Source: Variovorax sp. 54 (GTDB lineage Bacteria; Pseudomonadota; Gammaproteobacteria; Burkholderiales; Burkholderiaceae_C). Taken from it: a stretch of DNA of 64,000 nucleotides. The notes under the pieces are model-generated. The model was not told the origin of the DNA. It saw nothing but the letters and a program-made list of their open reading frames with translations, and searched no databases. The DNA is taken from positions 2,996,501 through 3,060,500 of the forward strand of contig NZ_PEFF01000001.1 in the NCBI RefSeq assembly GCF_002754375.1, written 5' to 3'. Shown in pieces: positions 28,288 through 36,849 of the stretch. Every line of letters starts with the position of its first letter. Within the stretch, counting starts at the first letter, position 1. Made by a program: the position numbers and the translations under genes.

Positions 28288-28496
28288 GAGAGTCTCCAGC
28301 AGAGGGAAGAGAGAAGAAAAAGACTTCAGATGCGCAGGCCGGGCCCGCGGTTCCGCGCCCACGAGGGATGCGGGCCGCAAGTCAGAGGCTCGGCGGGGGA
28401 GGCCGCGCGCAGTCGGGCATTGTATTCGTCGCGGATGGCCGTTTCGCGCCCTTATCCGGCGCGGTGCGGAGGGCTTTCAGCTATCGTTTAAATAGC

Positions 28497-28521
28497 AAAG
28501 AGCGCCGCAGGGGCGCTCTTT
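28497..28521. terminator. Rho-independent terminator of the oxidoreductase gene
   Basis: Perfect 10-bp stem AAAGAGCGCC (28497-28506) / GGCGCTCTTT (28512-28521), 23 bp past the stop of the minus-strand oxidoreductase gene. The remaining 257-bp gap to yajC shows no other gene. Confidence 0.75.
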
Positions 28522-28544
28522 GACGGGGAAACGGACCTGCGGAA

Positions 28545-31500
28545 TCAGGCCGCTGCGCGCTGTGCCTGCGGGTTGCGCCACTTGCCCAGCAACTCGTTCC
28601 AGCGGGTGCGGGCCGCCGCCAGGTTGCGCTCCTTCACGTGGCCGTAGCCGCGGATCTGCTCGGGCAGGCCCGCGATCTCCAGCGCCAGCGCGTGGTTGTC
28701 GGCGCGCAGGCCCTTGAGCACTTCCTCGATGCTGGCGCGGTACTCGCCGATGAGGGCGCGTTCGGTCTTGCGCTCTTCGGTGCGGCCGAAGACGTCGAGC
28801 GCCGTGCCGCGCAGGCCCTTGAGCTTCGCGAGGACGCGGAAGCCCGTGAGCATCCAGGGGCCGAACTTCTGCTTTTGCAGCTGGCCCTTGGCGTTCTTCT
28901 TGGCCATGAGCGGCGGCGCCAGGTGGTAGTTGAGCTTGTAGTCGCCTTCGAACATGCCCTCGACGCGGTCCAGGAACGTGCGGTCGGTGTGCAGGCGAGC
29001 GACTTCGTACTCGTCCTTGTAGGCCATGAGCTTGAACAGGTAGCGCGCCACCGTTTCGCTCAGGGCCGTGCTCTTGCTGCCGACGGCCGCCTCGGCCTGC
29101 TGCACGCGGCCGACGAAGGCCTTGTACTCCTCGGCATAGGCGGCGTTCTGGTAACCGGTCAGGAACTCGACGCGGCGAGCCACCAGGGCCTCGACCGTCT
29201 CGCGCTTCTTGAACTCGATGATCTGGCCCGGGCGCACGCGCTTTTGCAGCTCGTCGGGACGCACAGCGGCCTGGCGGCCCCACTCGAAGGCGGTCTTGTT
29301 GTTCTCGATGGCCACGGCGTTCAGCTCGATGGCGCGCATCAGCGACTCGTGCGCCAGCGGCACCCAGCCCTTTTGCCAGGCGTAGCCCAGGATCATCGGG
29401 TTGACGTAGATGGTGTCGCCCATCAGCGCGGTGGCGGCGGCATCGGCGTCGAAGGCGCCCAGGCCGTCGATGCCCACGGCGCGCGCAATTTCAGCGGCGC
29501 AGGCGTCTTCGGGGTTCTGCCAGTTGGCGTTGCGCACGAAGGCGGCGGTAGGCGCACTGTGGCTGTTGAGCGCCACGTGCGTGCGCCCTTCGCGCATGCG
29601 CGCCATGGTCTCGGCATTGATCGTGACGAGCGGGTCGCAGGCCAGGATCAGGTCGGCGGCGGCGGTGCCCACGCGGGTGGTGCGGATGTCGTCCTGCGTG
29701 TCGCCGATGAGCACGTGGCTCCAGGTGGCACCGCCCTTTTGCGCCAGGCCCGCCGCGTCCTGCGTGACGATGCCCTTGGCCTCGATGTGCGCGGCCATGC
29801 CCAAGAGCTGGCCGATGGTGATCACGCCGGTGCCGCCGACGCCCGCCACCACCACGCCCCAGACCTTGCCGCCGACCAGCGACGGAATGGCGGGCTCGGT
29901 CAGCAGGCCGAACTCGGCCGGCGTGGCCGCCTTGTTCTTGCCCTTCTTCTTGAGCTGGCCGCCTTCGACGGTCACGAAGCTCGGGCAGAAGCCCTTCAGG
30001 CAGCTCATGTCCTTGTTGCAGCTGCTCTGGTTGATGGTGCGCTTGCGGCCGAATTCGGTTTCCAGCGGCTCCACGCTCAGGCAGTTGCTCTGCACGCTGC
30101 AGTCGCCGCAGCCTTCGCAGACCAGCTCGTTGATGACCACGCGCTTGGCCGGATCGACGGCCGTGCCCCGCTTGCGGCGGCGGCGCTTTTCGGTGGCGCA
30201 GGTCTGGTCATAGATGATGGCCGTGGTGCCGGCCATGGCGCGGAACTCGCGCTGGATGTCGTCGAGCAGATCGCGGTGCTTCACCTGCACGTGGTCGCCC
30301 GGAATGGTCACGCCCTCGTACTTCTCGGGCTCGTCGGTGACGATCACGACCTTCTTCGCGCCTTCGGCGTGCAGGCTCTCGGCAATCTGCAGCACCGAGT
30401 GGCCCTCGGGGCGCTCGCCGACCTGCTGGCCGCCGGTCATGGCGACCGCGTCGTTGTAGAGGATCTTGTAGGTGATGTTCACGCCCGCCGCGATGCTCTG
30501 GCGAATTGCCAGCAGGCCGCTGTGGAAGTACGTGCCGTCGCCCAGGTTGGCGAAGATGTGCTGGTCGGTCGTGAAGGGCTGCTGGCCGACCCATGGCACG
30601 CCCTCGCCGCCCATCTGCGTGAAGCCGATGGTGGAGCGGTCCATCCAGGTCGCCATGAAGTGGCAGCCGATGCCGCCCATCGCGCGCGAACCTTCGGGCA
30701 CAACGGTGCTGGTGTTGTGCGGGCAGCCCGAGCAAAACCAGGGCTGGCGCGTGGCGTCGGCCACGCTGGTGGACGCCTGCTGCACCACCATCGCGCGTTC
30801 CTTCGCCTCGAGGATGGCCAGCTGCGCATCGATGCGGGCGGCCATGTCGGCGCCGGCGGCGGCCAAGAGGCCGGTCTTCTTCAGGCGCGCGGCGATGGCC
30901 TTGGCGATGAGCGCCGGGTTCAGGTCGGCGTTGGCACGCAGCAGCGTGTGCGAGGTCGGGTTGGGCATCGACCATTCGCCGCCGGAGTAGCCGTCGTCCG
31001 TGGAGCTGGCGCCTTCGTCGAACTTGCCGACCACGTTGGGGCGCACGTCGGAGCGCCAGTTGTAGAGCTCTTCCTTGAGCTGGTATTCGATGACCTGGCG
31101 CTTCTCCTCGACCACCAGAATCTCTTGCAGGCCGGTGGCGAAGTCACGCGTGAGCTGCGCCTCGAGCGGCCACACCACGCCCACCTTGTGCAGGCGGATG
31201 CCCAGCTGGCGGCAGGCCGCGTCGTCCAGGCCCAGGTCGATGAGCGCCTGGCGCGTGTCGTTGAAGGCCTTGCCGCTGGCCATGATGCCGAAGCGGTCGT
31301 TCGGGCCTTCGATCACGTTGTGGTTCAGGCGGTTGGCGCGGATGTAGGCCAGCGCGGCGTACCACTTGTAGTGCATGAGCCGGGCTTCCTGCTCCAGCGC
31401 ATGGTCGGGCCAGCGGATGTGCAGGCCGCCGGGCGGCATCTCGAAGTCGGTGGGAATGACGATGTCGACGCGCTCGGGGTCGATCATGGCCGTGGCGCTC

Positions 31501-32159
31501 GATTCGACGATCTCCTGGATCGTCTTCATGCCCGACCACACGCCCGAGAAGCGGCTCAGCGCGAAGGCGTGAATGCCCAGGTCCAGAATTTCCTGCACGT
31601 TGGCCGGGAAGAACACCGGCGTGCCGCAGGCCTTGAAGATGTGGTCGCTCTGGTGCGCGGCCGTGCTGCTCTTGGAGATGTGGTCGTCGCCGGCCACCGC
31701 GATCACGCCGCCGAATTCGGTGGTGCCCGCCATGTTGGCGTGCTTGAAGACGTCGGAGCAGCGGTCCACGCCCGGGCCCTTGCCGTACCAGATGCCGAAG
31801 ACGCCGTCGAACTTGTTGGTGCCTTGCGGCGAGAAGCCCAGTTGCTGCGTGCCCCACAGCGCCGTGGCCGCGAGCTCTTCGTTCACGCCGGGCTGGAAGA
31901 CGATGTTCTGTTCCTTGAGGAACTTGCTGGCCTTCCACAGCGCCTGGTCGTAGCCGCCGAGCGGGGAGCCGCGGTAGCCGCTGATGAAGCCGGCGGTGTT
32001 CTTGCCGACCTGCTTGTCGCGCAGGCGCTGCAGCATCGGCAGCTTGACCAGGGCCTGCACACCGCTCATGAAGGCGCGGCCGTAATCGAGACTGTATTTG
32101 TCGTCGAGCGTGACGGTTTCCAGGGCTTTGCGGATGTGCGCAGGCAGCGGGGCGTTCAT
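28545..32159 (-). CDS. Indolepyruvate:ferredoxin oxidoreductase, fused subunits
   Basis: A 1204-residue TPP- and iron-sulfur-dependent enzyme oxidatively decarboxylating aryl- or branched 2-oxo acids to acyl-CoA. Order: N-terminal pyrimidine/TPP-binding halves (to about residue 640; GGIGCHFMATWMD near 505 and GDGTYFHSG), a cysteine cluster CEGCGDC near residue 681 with further Cys to about 740, then the gamma-type domain starting GVVVAGVGGTGVITIGQLLG near residue 765. All subunits of archaeal IorAB-type enzymes are joined in one chain, as in other proteobacteria. An Lrp-family regulator is divergent upstream, fitting amino-acid catabolism. It overlaps a small upstream ORF (ATGA). Confidence 0.93.
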   Translation of the reverse strand: MNAPLPAHIRKALETVTLDDKYSLDYGRAFMSGVQALVKLPMLQRLRDKQVGKNTAGFISGYRGSPLGGYDQALWKASKFLKEQNIVFQPGVNEELAATALWGTQQLGFSPQGTNKFDGVFGIWYGKGPGVDRCSDVFKHANMAGTTEFGGVIAVAGDDHISKSSTAAHQSDHIFKACGTPVFFPANVQEILDLGIHAFALSRFSGVWSGMKTIQEIVESSATAMIDPERVDIVIPTDFEMPPGGLHIRWPDHALEQEARLMHYKWYAALAYIRANRLNHNVIEGPNDRFGIMASGKAFNDTRQALIDLGLDDAACRQLGIRLHKVGVVWPLEAQLTRDFATGLQEILVVEEKRQVIEYQLKEELYNWRSDVRPNVVGKFDEGASSTDDGYSGGEWSMPNPTSHTLLRANADLNPALIAKAIAARLKKTGLLAAAGADMAARIDAQLAILEAKERAMVVQQASTSVADATRQPWFCSGCPHNTSTVVPEGSRAMGGIGCHFMATWMDRSTIGFTQMGGEGVPWVGQQPFTTDQHIFANLGDGTYFHSGLLAIRQSIAAGVNITYKILYNDAVAMTGGQQVGERPEGHSVLQIAESLHAEGAKKVVIVTDEPEKYEGVTIPGDHVQVKHRDLLDDIQREFRAMAGTTAIIYDQTCATEKRRRRKRGTAVDPAKRVVINELVCEGCGDCSVQSNCLSVEPLETEFGRKRTINQSSCNKDMSCLKGFCPSFVTVEGGQLKKKGKNKAATPAEFGLLTEPAIPSLVGGKVWGVVVAGVGGTGVITIGQLLGMAAHIEAKGIVTQDAAGLAQKGGATWSHVLIGDTQDDIRTTRVGTAAADLILACDPLVTINAETMARMREGRTHVALNSHSAPTAAFVRNANWQNPEDACAAEIARAVGIDGLGAFDADAAATALMGDTIYVNPMILGYAWQKGWVPLAHESLMRAIELNAVAIENNKTAFEWGRQAAVRPDELQKRVRPGQIIEFKKRETVEALVARRVEFLTGYQNAAYAEEYKAFVGRVQQAEAAVGSKSTALSETVARYLFKLMAYKDEYEVARLHTDRTFLDRVEGMFEGDYKLNYHLAPPLMAKKNAKGQLQKQKFGPWMLTGFRVLAKLKGLRGTALDVFGRTEERKTERALIGEYRASIEEVLKGLRADNHALALEIAGLPEQIRGYGHVKERNLAAARTRWNELLGKWRNPQAQRAAA

Positions 32160-32320
32160 GCTGCACCTCCTTCGCAAGCAGGCTCGACGCCAAATCCAGT
32201 GCGGCCGACTGCGTCGCCCGCGTCATATTTGTGCCTACGGCGCAACCCGCGTTGCGGGTTGTCGTCGAGCGTGACGGTTTCTAGCGCGCGGCGAATGTGC
32301 TCGGGCAGCGGGGCGTTCAT
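32156..32320 (-). CDS. Small upstream ORF duplicating the oxidoreductase N-terminus
   Basis: Encodes 54 residues. The first 20 repeat the start of the downstream oxidoreductase with two substitutions (MNAPLPEHIRRAL versus MNAPLPAHIRKAL); the following 34 residues are unlike the enzyme. About 62 bp of DNA (32259-32320) duplicate 32098-32159. The stop TGA overlaps the downstream ATG, so ribosomes finishing the small ORF could reinitiate on the large one. It could be a decayed duplication or a leader peptide. Coding status is uncertain, but the duplication is directly visible. Confidence 0.55.
   Translation of the reverse strand: MNAPLPEHIRRALETVTLDDNPQRGLRRRHKYDAGDAVGRTGFGVEPACEGGAA
32243..32261. 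promoter_or_regulatory. Hairpin within the small leader ORF
   Basis: CAACCCGC (32243-32250) and GCGGGTTG (32254-32261) form a perfect 8-bp stem with a 3-base loop, placed just after the duplicated segment and about 85 bp before the oxidoreductase start. It could affect read-through or translation. No T-run follows. Inference only. Confidence 0.4.
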
Positions 32321-32499
32321 GTTGTCTGTCTCCGTGTGGCAGGGCCTTGTGGGCCTGGCTGAATTGGCGGTGGGTCTGTGCCCGGTAGGGCGCGAGCCCA
32401 TGATCACGCAAAGTGTATGCCGGGGTCCGCGACAGGTGTTTGCGTTTTTCGTCCCAAAAAAGCGGTGTACAGAAAGAATCTTGCTTAACATCCACCCCT

Positions 32500-32976
32500 A
32501 TGGAAAGCATTGACAAGTTCGACCTCGCTATCCTGCAAGAACTGCAGACCGATGGCCGCCTCACGAACGCCGAGCTTGCGCAGCGCGTGGGCCTGTCGGC
32601 GGCGCCCTGCTGGCGCCGCGTGCGCGCGCTCGAAGACGCCGGCTTCATCAAGGGCTACCGCGCCGAGATCGACCGCCACAAGATCGGGCTGGGCGTGCTC
32701 GCTTTCGTGCGCGTGGACACCGAGCGCGTCACCCACGAGGCCACGCGCAAACTCGAGGACGCGATCCGCAAGATGCCCGAGGTCGTGGCCTGCCACTACA
32801 TCAGCGGCACCGGCACCTTCGAGCTGCAGGTGGTCGCACAAGACCTGAACGGTTTCTCGGCCTTCGCGCGGCAGAACCTCATGAACCTGCCGAACGTGAA
32901 AGACCTGCACACCAGCTTCTCGCTGGGCGAGGTGAAGGCGAACAGCGCGCTGCCGCTGGCGCACCTGGCGAAGTAG
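32500..32976 (+). CDS. Lrp/AsnC-family regulator
   Basis: A 158-residue Lrp-type regulator: winged HTH (residues 5-60; DKFDLAILQELQ, APCWRRVRALEDAGFI) and RAM domain with HYISGTGTFELQV near 105. It is divergent from the leader ORF and oxidoreductase with 179 bp between start codons, so it likely controls them in response to an amino acid, and may regulate itself. Start chosen at 32500 because family sequence begins there; the frame is open further upstream. It resembles Lrp regulators of branched-chain/aromatic amino-acid catabolism (BkdR-like). Confidence 0.9.
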   Translation: MESIDKFDLAILQELQTDGRLTNAELAQRVGLSAAPCWRRVRALEDAGFIKGYRAEIDRHKIGLGVLAFVRVDTERVTHEATRKLEDAIRKMPEVVACHYISGTGTFELQVVAQDLNGFSAFARQNLMNLPNVKDLHTSFSLGEVKANSALPLAHLAK

Positions 32977-32990
32977 CCGCCCCCCAAAAG

Positions 32991-33021
32991 AAAAAGGCCG
33001 CCTCCCGCGAGGGAGCCGGCC
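32991..33021 (-). terminator. Rho-independent terminator of the Roadblock/GTPase operon
   Basis: GGCCGCCTCCC (32996-33006) pairs with GGGAGCCGGCC (33011-33021) around a GCGA loop with one mismatch. Read on the minus strand it is followed by TTTTT (32995-32991), 44 bp past the last operon gene. Confidence 0.75.
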
Positions 33022-33064
33022 CGTCCATCCGCCCGAGGGCGGTGCACCTTCTATCTGTATCTAG

Positions 33065-33424
33065 TTAGAAGGTGATTTCCTTCTCGACGTCCTGCAGCTT
33101 GCGGCGGGCCAGCGCCAGGTTCGACTTCGCCTTGTCGAGCACGAAGTAGATGAACACGCCTTCCTTCTGCGCCATCGGGCGCAGCAGGTGGTACTGCTTG
33201 CCCAGCGTGATCAGGATGTCTTCGATGGTGTCGCTCAGGCCCAGCGCGCGCATCGTCTTGAGCTTGGCACGCATCACTTCGGTGTTGCCGGCGGCGGCCA
33301 CTTCGAGGTCCACGCCGGAGCCGGCGGCGCCCAGCATCATGCCGCTGGCGGAATCGACCACGGCAGCGCACAGGGCGCCGTCGGCGGTCAGAAGGTTGTC
33401 GAGGCTGGTCTGGATCGAGGCCAT
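33065..33424 (-). CDS. Roadblock/LC7 domain protein (second of pair)
   Basis: A 119-residue single Roadblock/LC7 domain: a helix (MASIQTSLDNLL), strands with AAVVDSASGMMLG, a helix with LEVAAAGNTEVMRAK and a C-terminal strand HLLRPMAQKEGVFIYFVLDK. This family dimerises and binds small GTPases, acting as GAP or scaffold (MglB of Myxococcus; CvnB of actinobacterial conservons). It is the last gene of the four-gene operon, 99 bp after the other Roadblock gene, and is followed by a terminator. The partner is probably the GTPase encoded two genes upstream. Confidence 0.85.
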   Translation of the reverse strand: MASIQTSLDNLLTADGALCAAVVDSASGMMLGAAGSGVDLEVAAAGNTEVMRAKLKTMRALGLSDTIEDILITLGKQYHLLRPMAQKEGVFIYFVLDKAKSNLALARRKLQDVEKEITF

Positions 33425-33523
33425 GGGTCAGTGAGTCCTGTTGGTGAAGTTCATGCGAATGAAAGAAGAGGGTGGAGACGTCGCATGCCAAGTCGTCTCC
33501 GCACTAGAGTTCGTAGAGGGCGC

Positions 33524-33913
33524 CTATAGCTGCGGCGCCTCGAGCGCCTGCACGCAGGCCGCCGTGCGGTACATCGCCTGCGCGAGCACCGCATCCGCGT
33601 CGGCGATGACGTTCACGACCAGCGCGGTCTCGCCGTTGTGCACCGGGCTGACCAGCGCAAAGCCGTTGTCGGTCGCGACCGTGATGCAGGTGCAGCGGCC
33701 CAGGCCGGCCTCCTGCGACACCACGGCGCCGATGGCGGCGATCGAGCTGGCCATGGCGGCGATGCGCGCGGGCTCGACGTCGCGCCGGGCGACGCTCGCA
33801 ATCTCGAAGCCGTCGGGCGTGGCCACCACCACCGAGGCGACGCCGCTCACCTCGTCGAGCACGCGGCGGGCTTCGACCGCGGCGCGCAGCTTCAGGGCGT
33901 GGGGAATCCTCAT
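33524..33913 (-). CDS. Roadblock/LC7 domain protein (first of pair)
   Basis: A 129-residue Roadblock/LC7 protein with an amphipathic N-terminal helix (ALKLRAAVEARRVLDEV), the family strand pair SVVVATPDGFEIASV, a long central helix (ARIAAMASSIAAIGAVV) and CITVATDNGFALVSPV. It differs strongly from the other Roadblock protein downstream, so this is not a recent duplication. Its start overlaps the GTPase stop by 4 bases, giving coupled, near-stoichiometric synthesis, which supports a physical GTPase-Roadblock complex. Confidence 0.85.
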   Translation of the reverse strand: MRIPHALKLRAAVEARRVLDEVSGVASVVVATPDGFEIASVARRDVEPARIAAMASSIAAIGAVVSQEAGLGRCTCITVATDNGFALVSPVHNGETALVVNVIADADAVLAQAMYRTAACVQALEAPQL

Positions 33914-34452
33914 GGCGCGGCCTCCTCGTCGAGCACTTCGATCTGCATCAGCAGCGTTTCGATCAGCGCGACGACGTCGTCCTTGCAGCGCGGATCAACC
34001 GCCAGCAGCGGCAGCACCAGCCCGCGCGCGGCCAGCGCCTGCGCGTAGTCGTCGAGCGTGGGGGTGGGGTGCGACGGCAGGCGGCTCACGCCCACGGCGC
34101 AGGGCATGCGCTCGAGCGCGCCGGCAAAGCCGTCCAGGTACTGGGCCAGGTCGGCCATCGGGTCGGGCCGGCTGTTGTCCAGCAGGATCGCCAGGCCCAG
34201 CGCATCGCGCACCAGGATCTTCCACATGAAGTCGAAGCGGCTCTGGCCCGGCGTGCCGTACAGGCGCAGACGGTCGCCGTTGTCCAGCGTCACCTGACCG
34301 AAGTCGAGTCCCACCGTGGTGGTGGCCTTGGCGACCGAGGTGTCGGCGTTGGCGACCTCGGTGGCGATCGGCGCGGTGTCGCTGATGGCCGCGATGGCCG
34401 TGGTCTTGCCCACGCCCATGGGCCCTGTGAAGACGAGCTTGAAGTCCCTCAT
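33910..34452 (-). CDS. CvnD/MglA-like small GTP-binding protein
   Basis: A 180-residue Ras-like GTPase. P-loop GPMGVGKT at residues 10-17; switch I region KATTTVGLDFG (42-52) with candidate Thr; switch II GTPGQSRF (66-73), where the usual DxxG Asp is Gly, as in CvnD-type conservon proteins; FMWKILVRDA follows as in CvnD. The usual NKxD is replaced by GVSRLP (121-126). The nearest families I recognise are conservon CvnD and related bacterial Rup GTPases, with MglA more distant. It overlaps the first Roadblock gene and follows a 211-residue protein by 13 bp. Probable role: polarity, signalling or motility switch; unproven. Confidence 0.82.
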   Translation of the reverse strand: MRDFKLVFTGPMGVGKTTAIAAISDTAPIATEVANADTSVAKATTTVGLDFGQVTLDNGDRLRLYGTPGQSRFDFMWKILVRDALGLAILLDNSRPDPMADLAQYLDGFAGALERMPCAVGVSRLPSHPTPTLDDYAQALAARGLVLPLLAVDPRCKDDVVALIETLLMQIEVLDEEAAP

Positions 34453-34465
34453 GCCGGTGCCCTCT

Positions 34466-35101
34466 TCAAGCCAGCCCGAGGCGCCGGCGGATGCGCGAGA
34501 GCAGGCCGCGCTTGTGCTGCGCGGCCTCGCCGCCCGGGGACGGGCGCGGCTCGCGCGCCTCCTCGGTCCAGGTCAGCGCGCCTTCTTCCTCCAGCAGGCC
34601 GAGGAAGGTGCTGCACTCCTGCACGTCGATGCGGCCCAGCACGCTCAGGCTTTCGGCCGATTGCGCACTCTTCGACAGGGCCGCCGCCAGCCGCACGTAG
34701 ATCGGGTGGCGCTGCAGGGTCACCTGCGAGGGCCAGCGGATCAGCGAGGCACGCGCGCGGATCGAGCGCACCATGGCGCGCGCCGCCTCGCCCGAGGTCC
34801 CGCCCGGCGTGACCTGGTTGAGCAGCGCGACCAGCTCTTCCGCATAGATGGGACGCGCCAGCGTGCGGCGCGCGGGGGCTGCTGGCGCTGCATCGCCGCG
34901 CGCCACCATCGGCACCACGAAGCGTGCCGCCGGCGTCTGCCGCTCGGCTGCCGGCGTGTCGCCGTCCACCAGCAACAGGTCGCACGGTTGCGATTCGCTG
35001 ACGGTCCAGAGGGACCGGAGATTGGAGCTGAGGCGAACGATGATCCTCAGGAGCTCGACCTCGACCTGAGGGAGCCCCATGACGCCCAAAACCAATGGCA
35101 T
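34466..35101 (-). CDS. Unrecognised protein heading the Roadblock/GTPase operon
   Basis: A 211-residue cytoplasmic protein that I do not recognise. The first ~60 residues (LGVMGLPQVEVELLRIIVRL ... CDLLLVDGDTP) alternate strands and helices like a receiver-type domain without a clear phospho-acceptor. A Pro/Ala linker precedes a helical second half (SIRARASLIRWPSQV ... FLGLLEEEGALTW) suggestive of a winged helix, ending in a basic tail. It begins an operon with a CvnD-like GTPase and two Roadblock proteins, where conservons carry the winged-helix protein CvnC; equivalence is speculative. The ATG at 35101 with AAGAAGG ahead is preferred to TTG at 35119. Confidence 0.65.
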   Translation of the reverse strand: MPLVLGVMGLPQVEVELLRIIVRLSSNLRSLWTVSESQPCDLLLVDGDTPAAERQTPAARFVVPMVARGDAAPAAPARRTLARPIYAEELVALLNQVTPGGTSGEAARAMVRSIRARASLIRWPSQVTLQRHPIYVRLAAALSKSAQSAESLSVLGRIDVQECSTFLGLLEEEGALTWTEEAREPRPSPGGEAAQHKRGLLSRIRRRLGLA

Positions 35102-35261
35102 ACCTTCTTCCCTGACCAATTGTTTTTAATAGTTCCCTATTGTTATATGTGTTAACTAAATGATTCGCCATGTATCGAATCAATGCCCAAATTTGGACGC
35201 ACAGCGAGAAGTACCGCACACGGGGAGAGCACCGGAAAGCGCTCTGGGACACTCGGGCCGC

Positions 35262-35982
35262 ATGAACTCCGACGAAACCGGCCTGCGGGCCCTGTCGCAC
35301 CTGCACACCCTGGGCCTGCTGACCGACGCAGAACACGCGCAGGCGCTCGCGCACCCCGACCTGCCGAGCGCCGCGCTGCGCACCCCGAGCGAAGGGCTGG
35401 GCGGCCGCCAAGGACATCGTCGCGCCGGAGGCACTGCCCGGCCTGCGCGCCCGTGCCGCCCCCGGCGCGGAAGACGAGGCGCACCGCACCGTGGCGAACG
35501 CGGTGGCCATGGTCAGCGGGCAGGCGCCGGCCTGGGTGCTGCTCGAGATCAGCCTCATGGCGAACCGCCTGGAAGACGGCGTGACCGACAGCGCGCTCGA
35601 CCAGTTGCAGGCGCTGCAGCTGATCGACCCCACGCAGCACGCCCAGGCCCGCGCCCTGCTGCCCGAACAGGAACCCGAGTGGGCGGCGCCCGCTTCGCCA
35701 GCCGCCACGCTGGCCTGGGCCGTGCGCACCGGCGGGATGTCGCCCGCGCAACTGCAGACCCTCGCATCGCCGACGTCCGCGGTCTCGCCGGAAGGCCGGC
35801 AGGTCGCGGCCGACGCGCTCGCCCGCACGGAGCGCAGCAGCAGCGGCGGCAGCACGAAGACGGTGCACACCCGCACCGTGACGTGGCACAGCACGGGCGC
35901 GCCCCGTTCGTCGCGTGCCAGCAAGGTGATCGCCGTCGTGGCCGTGGTGGCCGTCGCGCTCTACTTCCTGTTCGCCCGATAG
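35262..35982 (+). pseudogene. Frameshifted gene for a C-terminally membrane-anchored protein
   Basis: Two adjacent frames read as one protein of about 240 residues. The first frame starts at 35262 (MNSDETGLRALSHLHTLGLL) and the second runs through to 35982, joining at the GGG run 35394-35396: removing one G gives a continuous SEGWAAAKDIV. The reconstructed protein has helical repeats (LHTLGLLTDAEHAQAL and LQLIDPTQHAQARALL look like two copies of one motif), a Ser/Thr-rich linker and a C-terminal TM helix VIAVVAVVAVALYFLF. Divergent from the GTPase operon. Either a real decayed gene or a one-base sequencing error. Function unknown. Confidence 0.7.
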
Positions 35983-36062
35983 GCGGCAAGGGGTCCCGAT
36001 AGCGACCGCCTAAAATGCTCGCCCACCGCTTCCCGCCGGGCGGCAAGACACAAGGACCCCGA

Positions 36063-36827
36063 ATGAACTCTCTACGCCGCGCCCTGGCCCTCGGCCTCGC
36101 TGCCGCCACGCTCGCCTTCGGTGCCCAGGCCCAAGCCCAGAATCGCGAACTCACCGTGGCCTCCAGCGCCACCTACGCGCCGTTTGCCTTCGAGAACAAG
36201 GACAAGCAGATCGTCGGCTTCGACATCGACATCATCAACGCCATCGCCAAGCAGCAAGGCCTGAAGATCAAGATCGTCAACACGCCCTTCACCGGCATCT
36301 TCGGCGCGCTGAACAACGGCGACGTCGACCTCGTGATCTCGGGCGTCACCATCAACGAGAAGCGCAAGCAGAGCTACGACTTCACGCCGCCCTACTTCGC
36401 GGCGCGCCAGCTCATCGCGCTGCCGAAGAACAGCACCGTGGCCTCGCTGAAGGACCTCACGGGCAAGAAGATCGCCGTGGTCAGCGCCTCCACCGCCGAC
36501 GACATCGCCTCGCGCGAGTTCGGCAAGACCAGCCCCAACATCCGCCGCTTCGAGAGCACGCCGCTCATCATTTCCGAACTGGCCGGCGGCGGCGTCGATG
36601 CCGCCATGGGCGACAACGGCGTGATCGCCTACCGCGTGTCGCAGCACGCCGAGCTGAAGACACTGGACGACAAGTCCTTCCCCGAAGAGGGCTTCGGCAT
36701 CGTCGTGAAGAAGGGCGACAAGGCGCTGCTCGACAAGCTCAGCGCCGGCCTGGCAGCCATCCGCGCCGACGGCAGCTACGCGACGATCTACAAGAAGTGG
36801 TTCAACAAGGACCCGAACGTGCGCTGA
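36063..36827 (+). CDS. Polar amino-acid ABC transporter substrate-binding protein
   Basis: A 254-residue periplasmic binding protein (SBP_bac_3 family). The signal peptide ends AQAQAQ near residue 26, then the family pattern TYAPFAFENKDKQIVGFDID, FTGIFGALNNGDVDLVISGVT (residues 75-95), and SYDFTPPYF. Such proteins deliver polar amino acids or opine-like ligands. The permease gene follows after a terminator; no ATPase gene is near, so the importer must share one encoded elsewhere. Start at 36063 begins the signal peptide. Confidence 0.92.
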   Translation: MNSLRRALALGLAAATLAFGAQAQAQNRELTVASSATYAPFAFENKDKQIVGFDIDIINAIAKQQGLKIKIVNTPFTGIFGALNNGDVDLVISGVTINEKRKQSYDFTPPYFAARQLIALPKNSTVASLKDLTGKKIAVVSASTADDIASREFGKTSPNIRRFESTPLIISELAGGGVDAAMGDNGVIAYRVSQHAELKTLDDKSFPEEGFGIVVKKGDKALLDKLSAGLAAIRADGSYATIYKKWFNKDPNVR

Positions 36828-36849
36828 GCCGCACGGCATTTTCCTGAAC

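Noticed and set aside
28638..32513. A 1291-codon plus-strand frame opposite the indolepyruvate oxidoreductase
   Set aside because: Same antisense artefact; no domain is recognisable and the opposite strand holds a clear enzyme.
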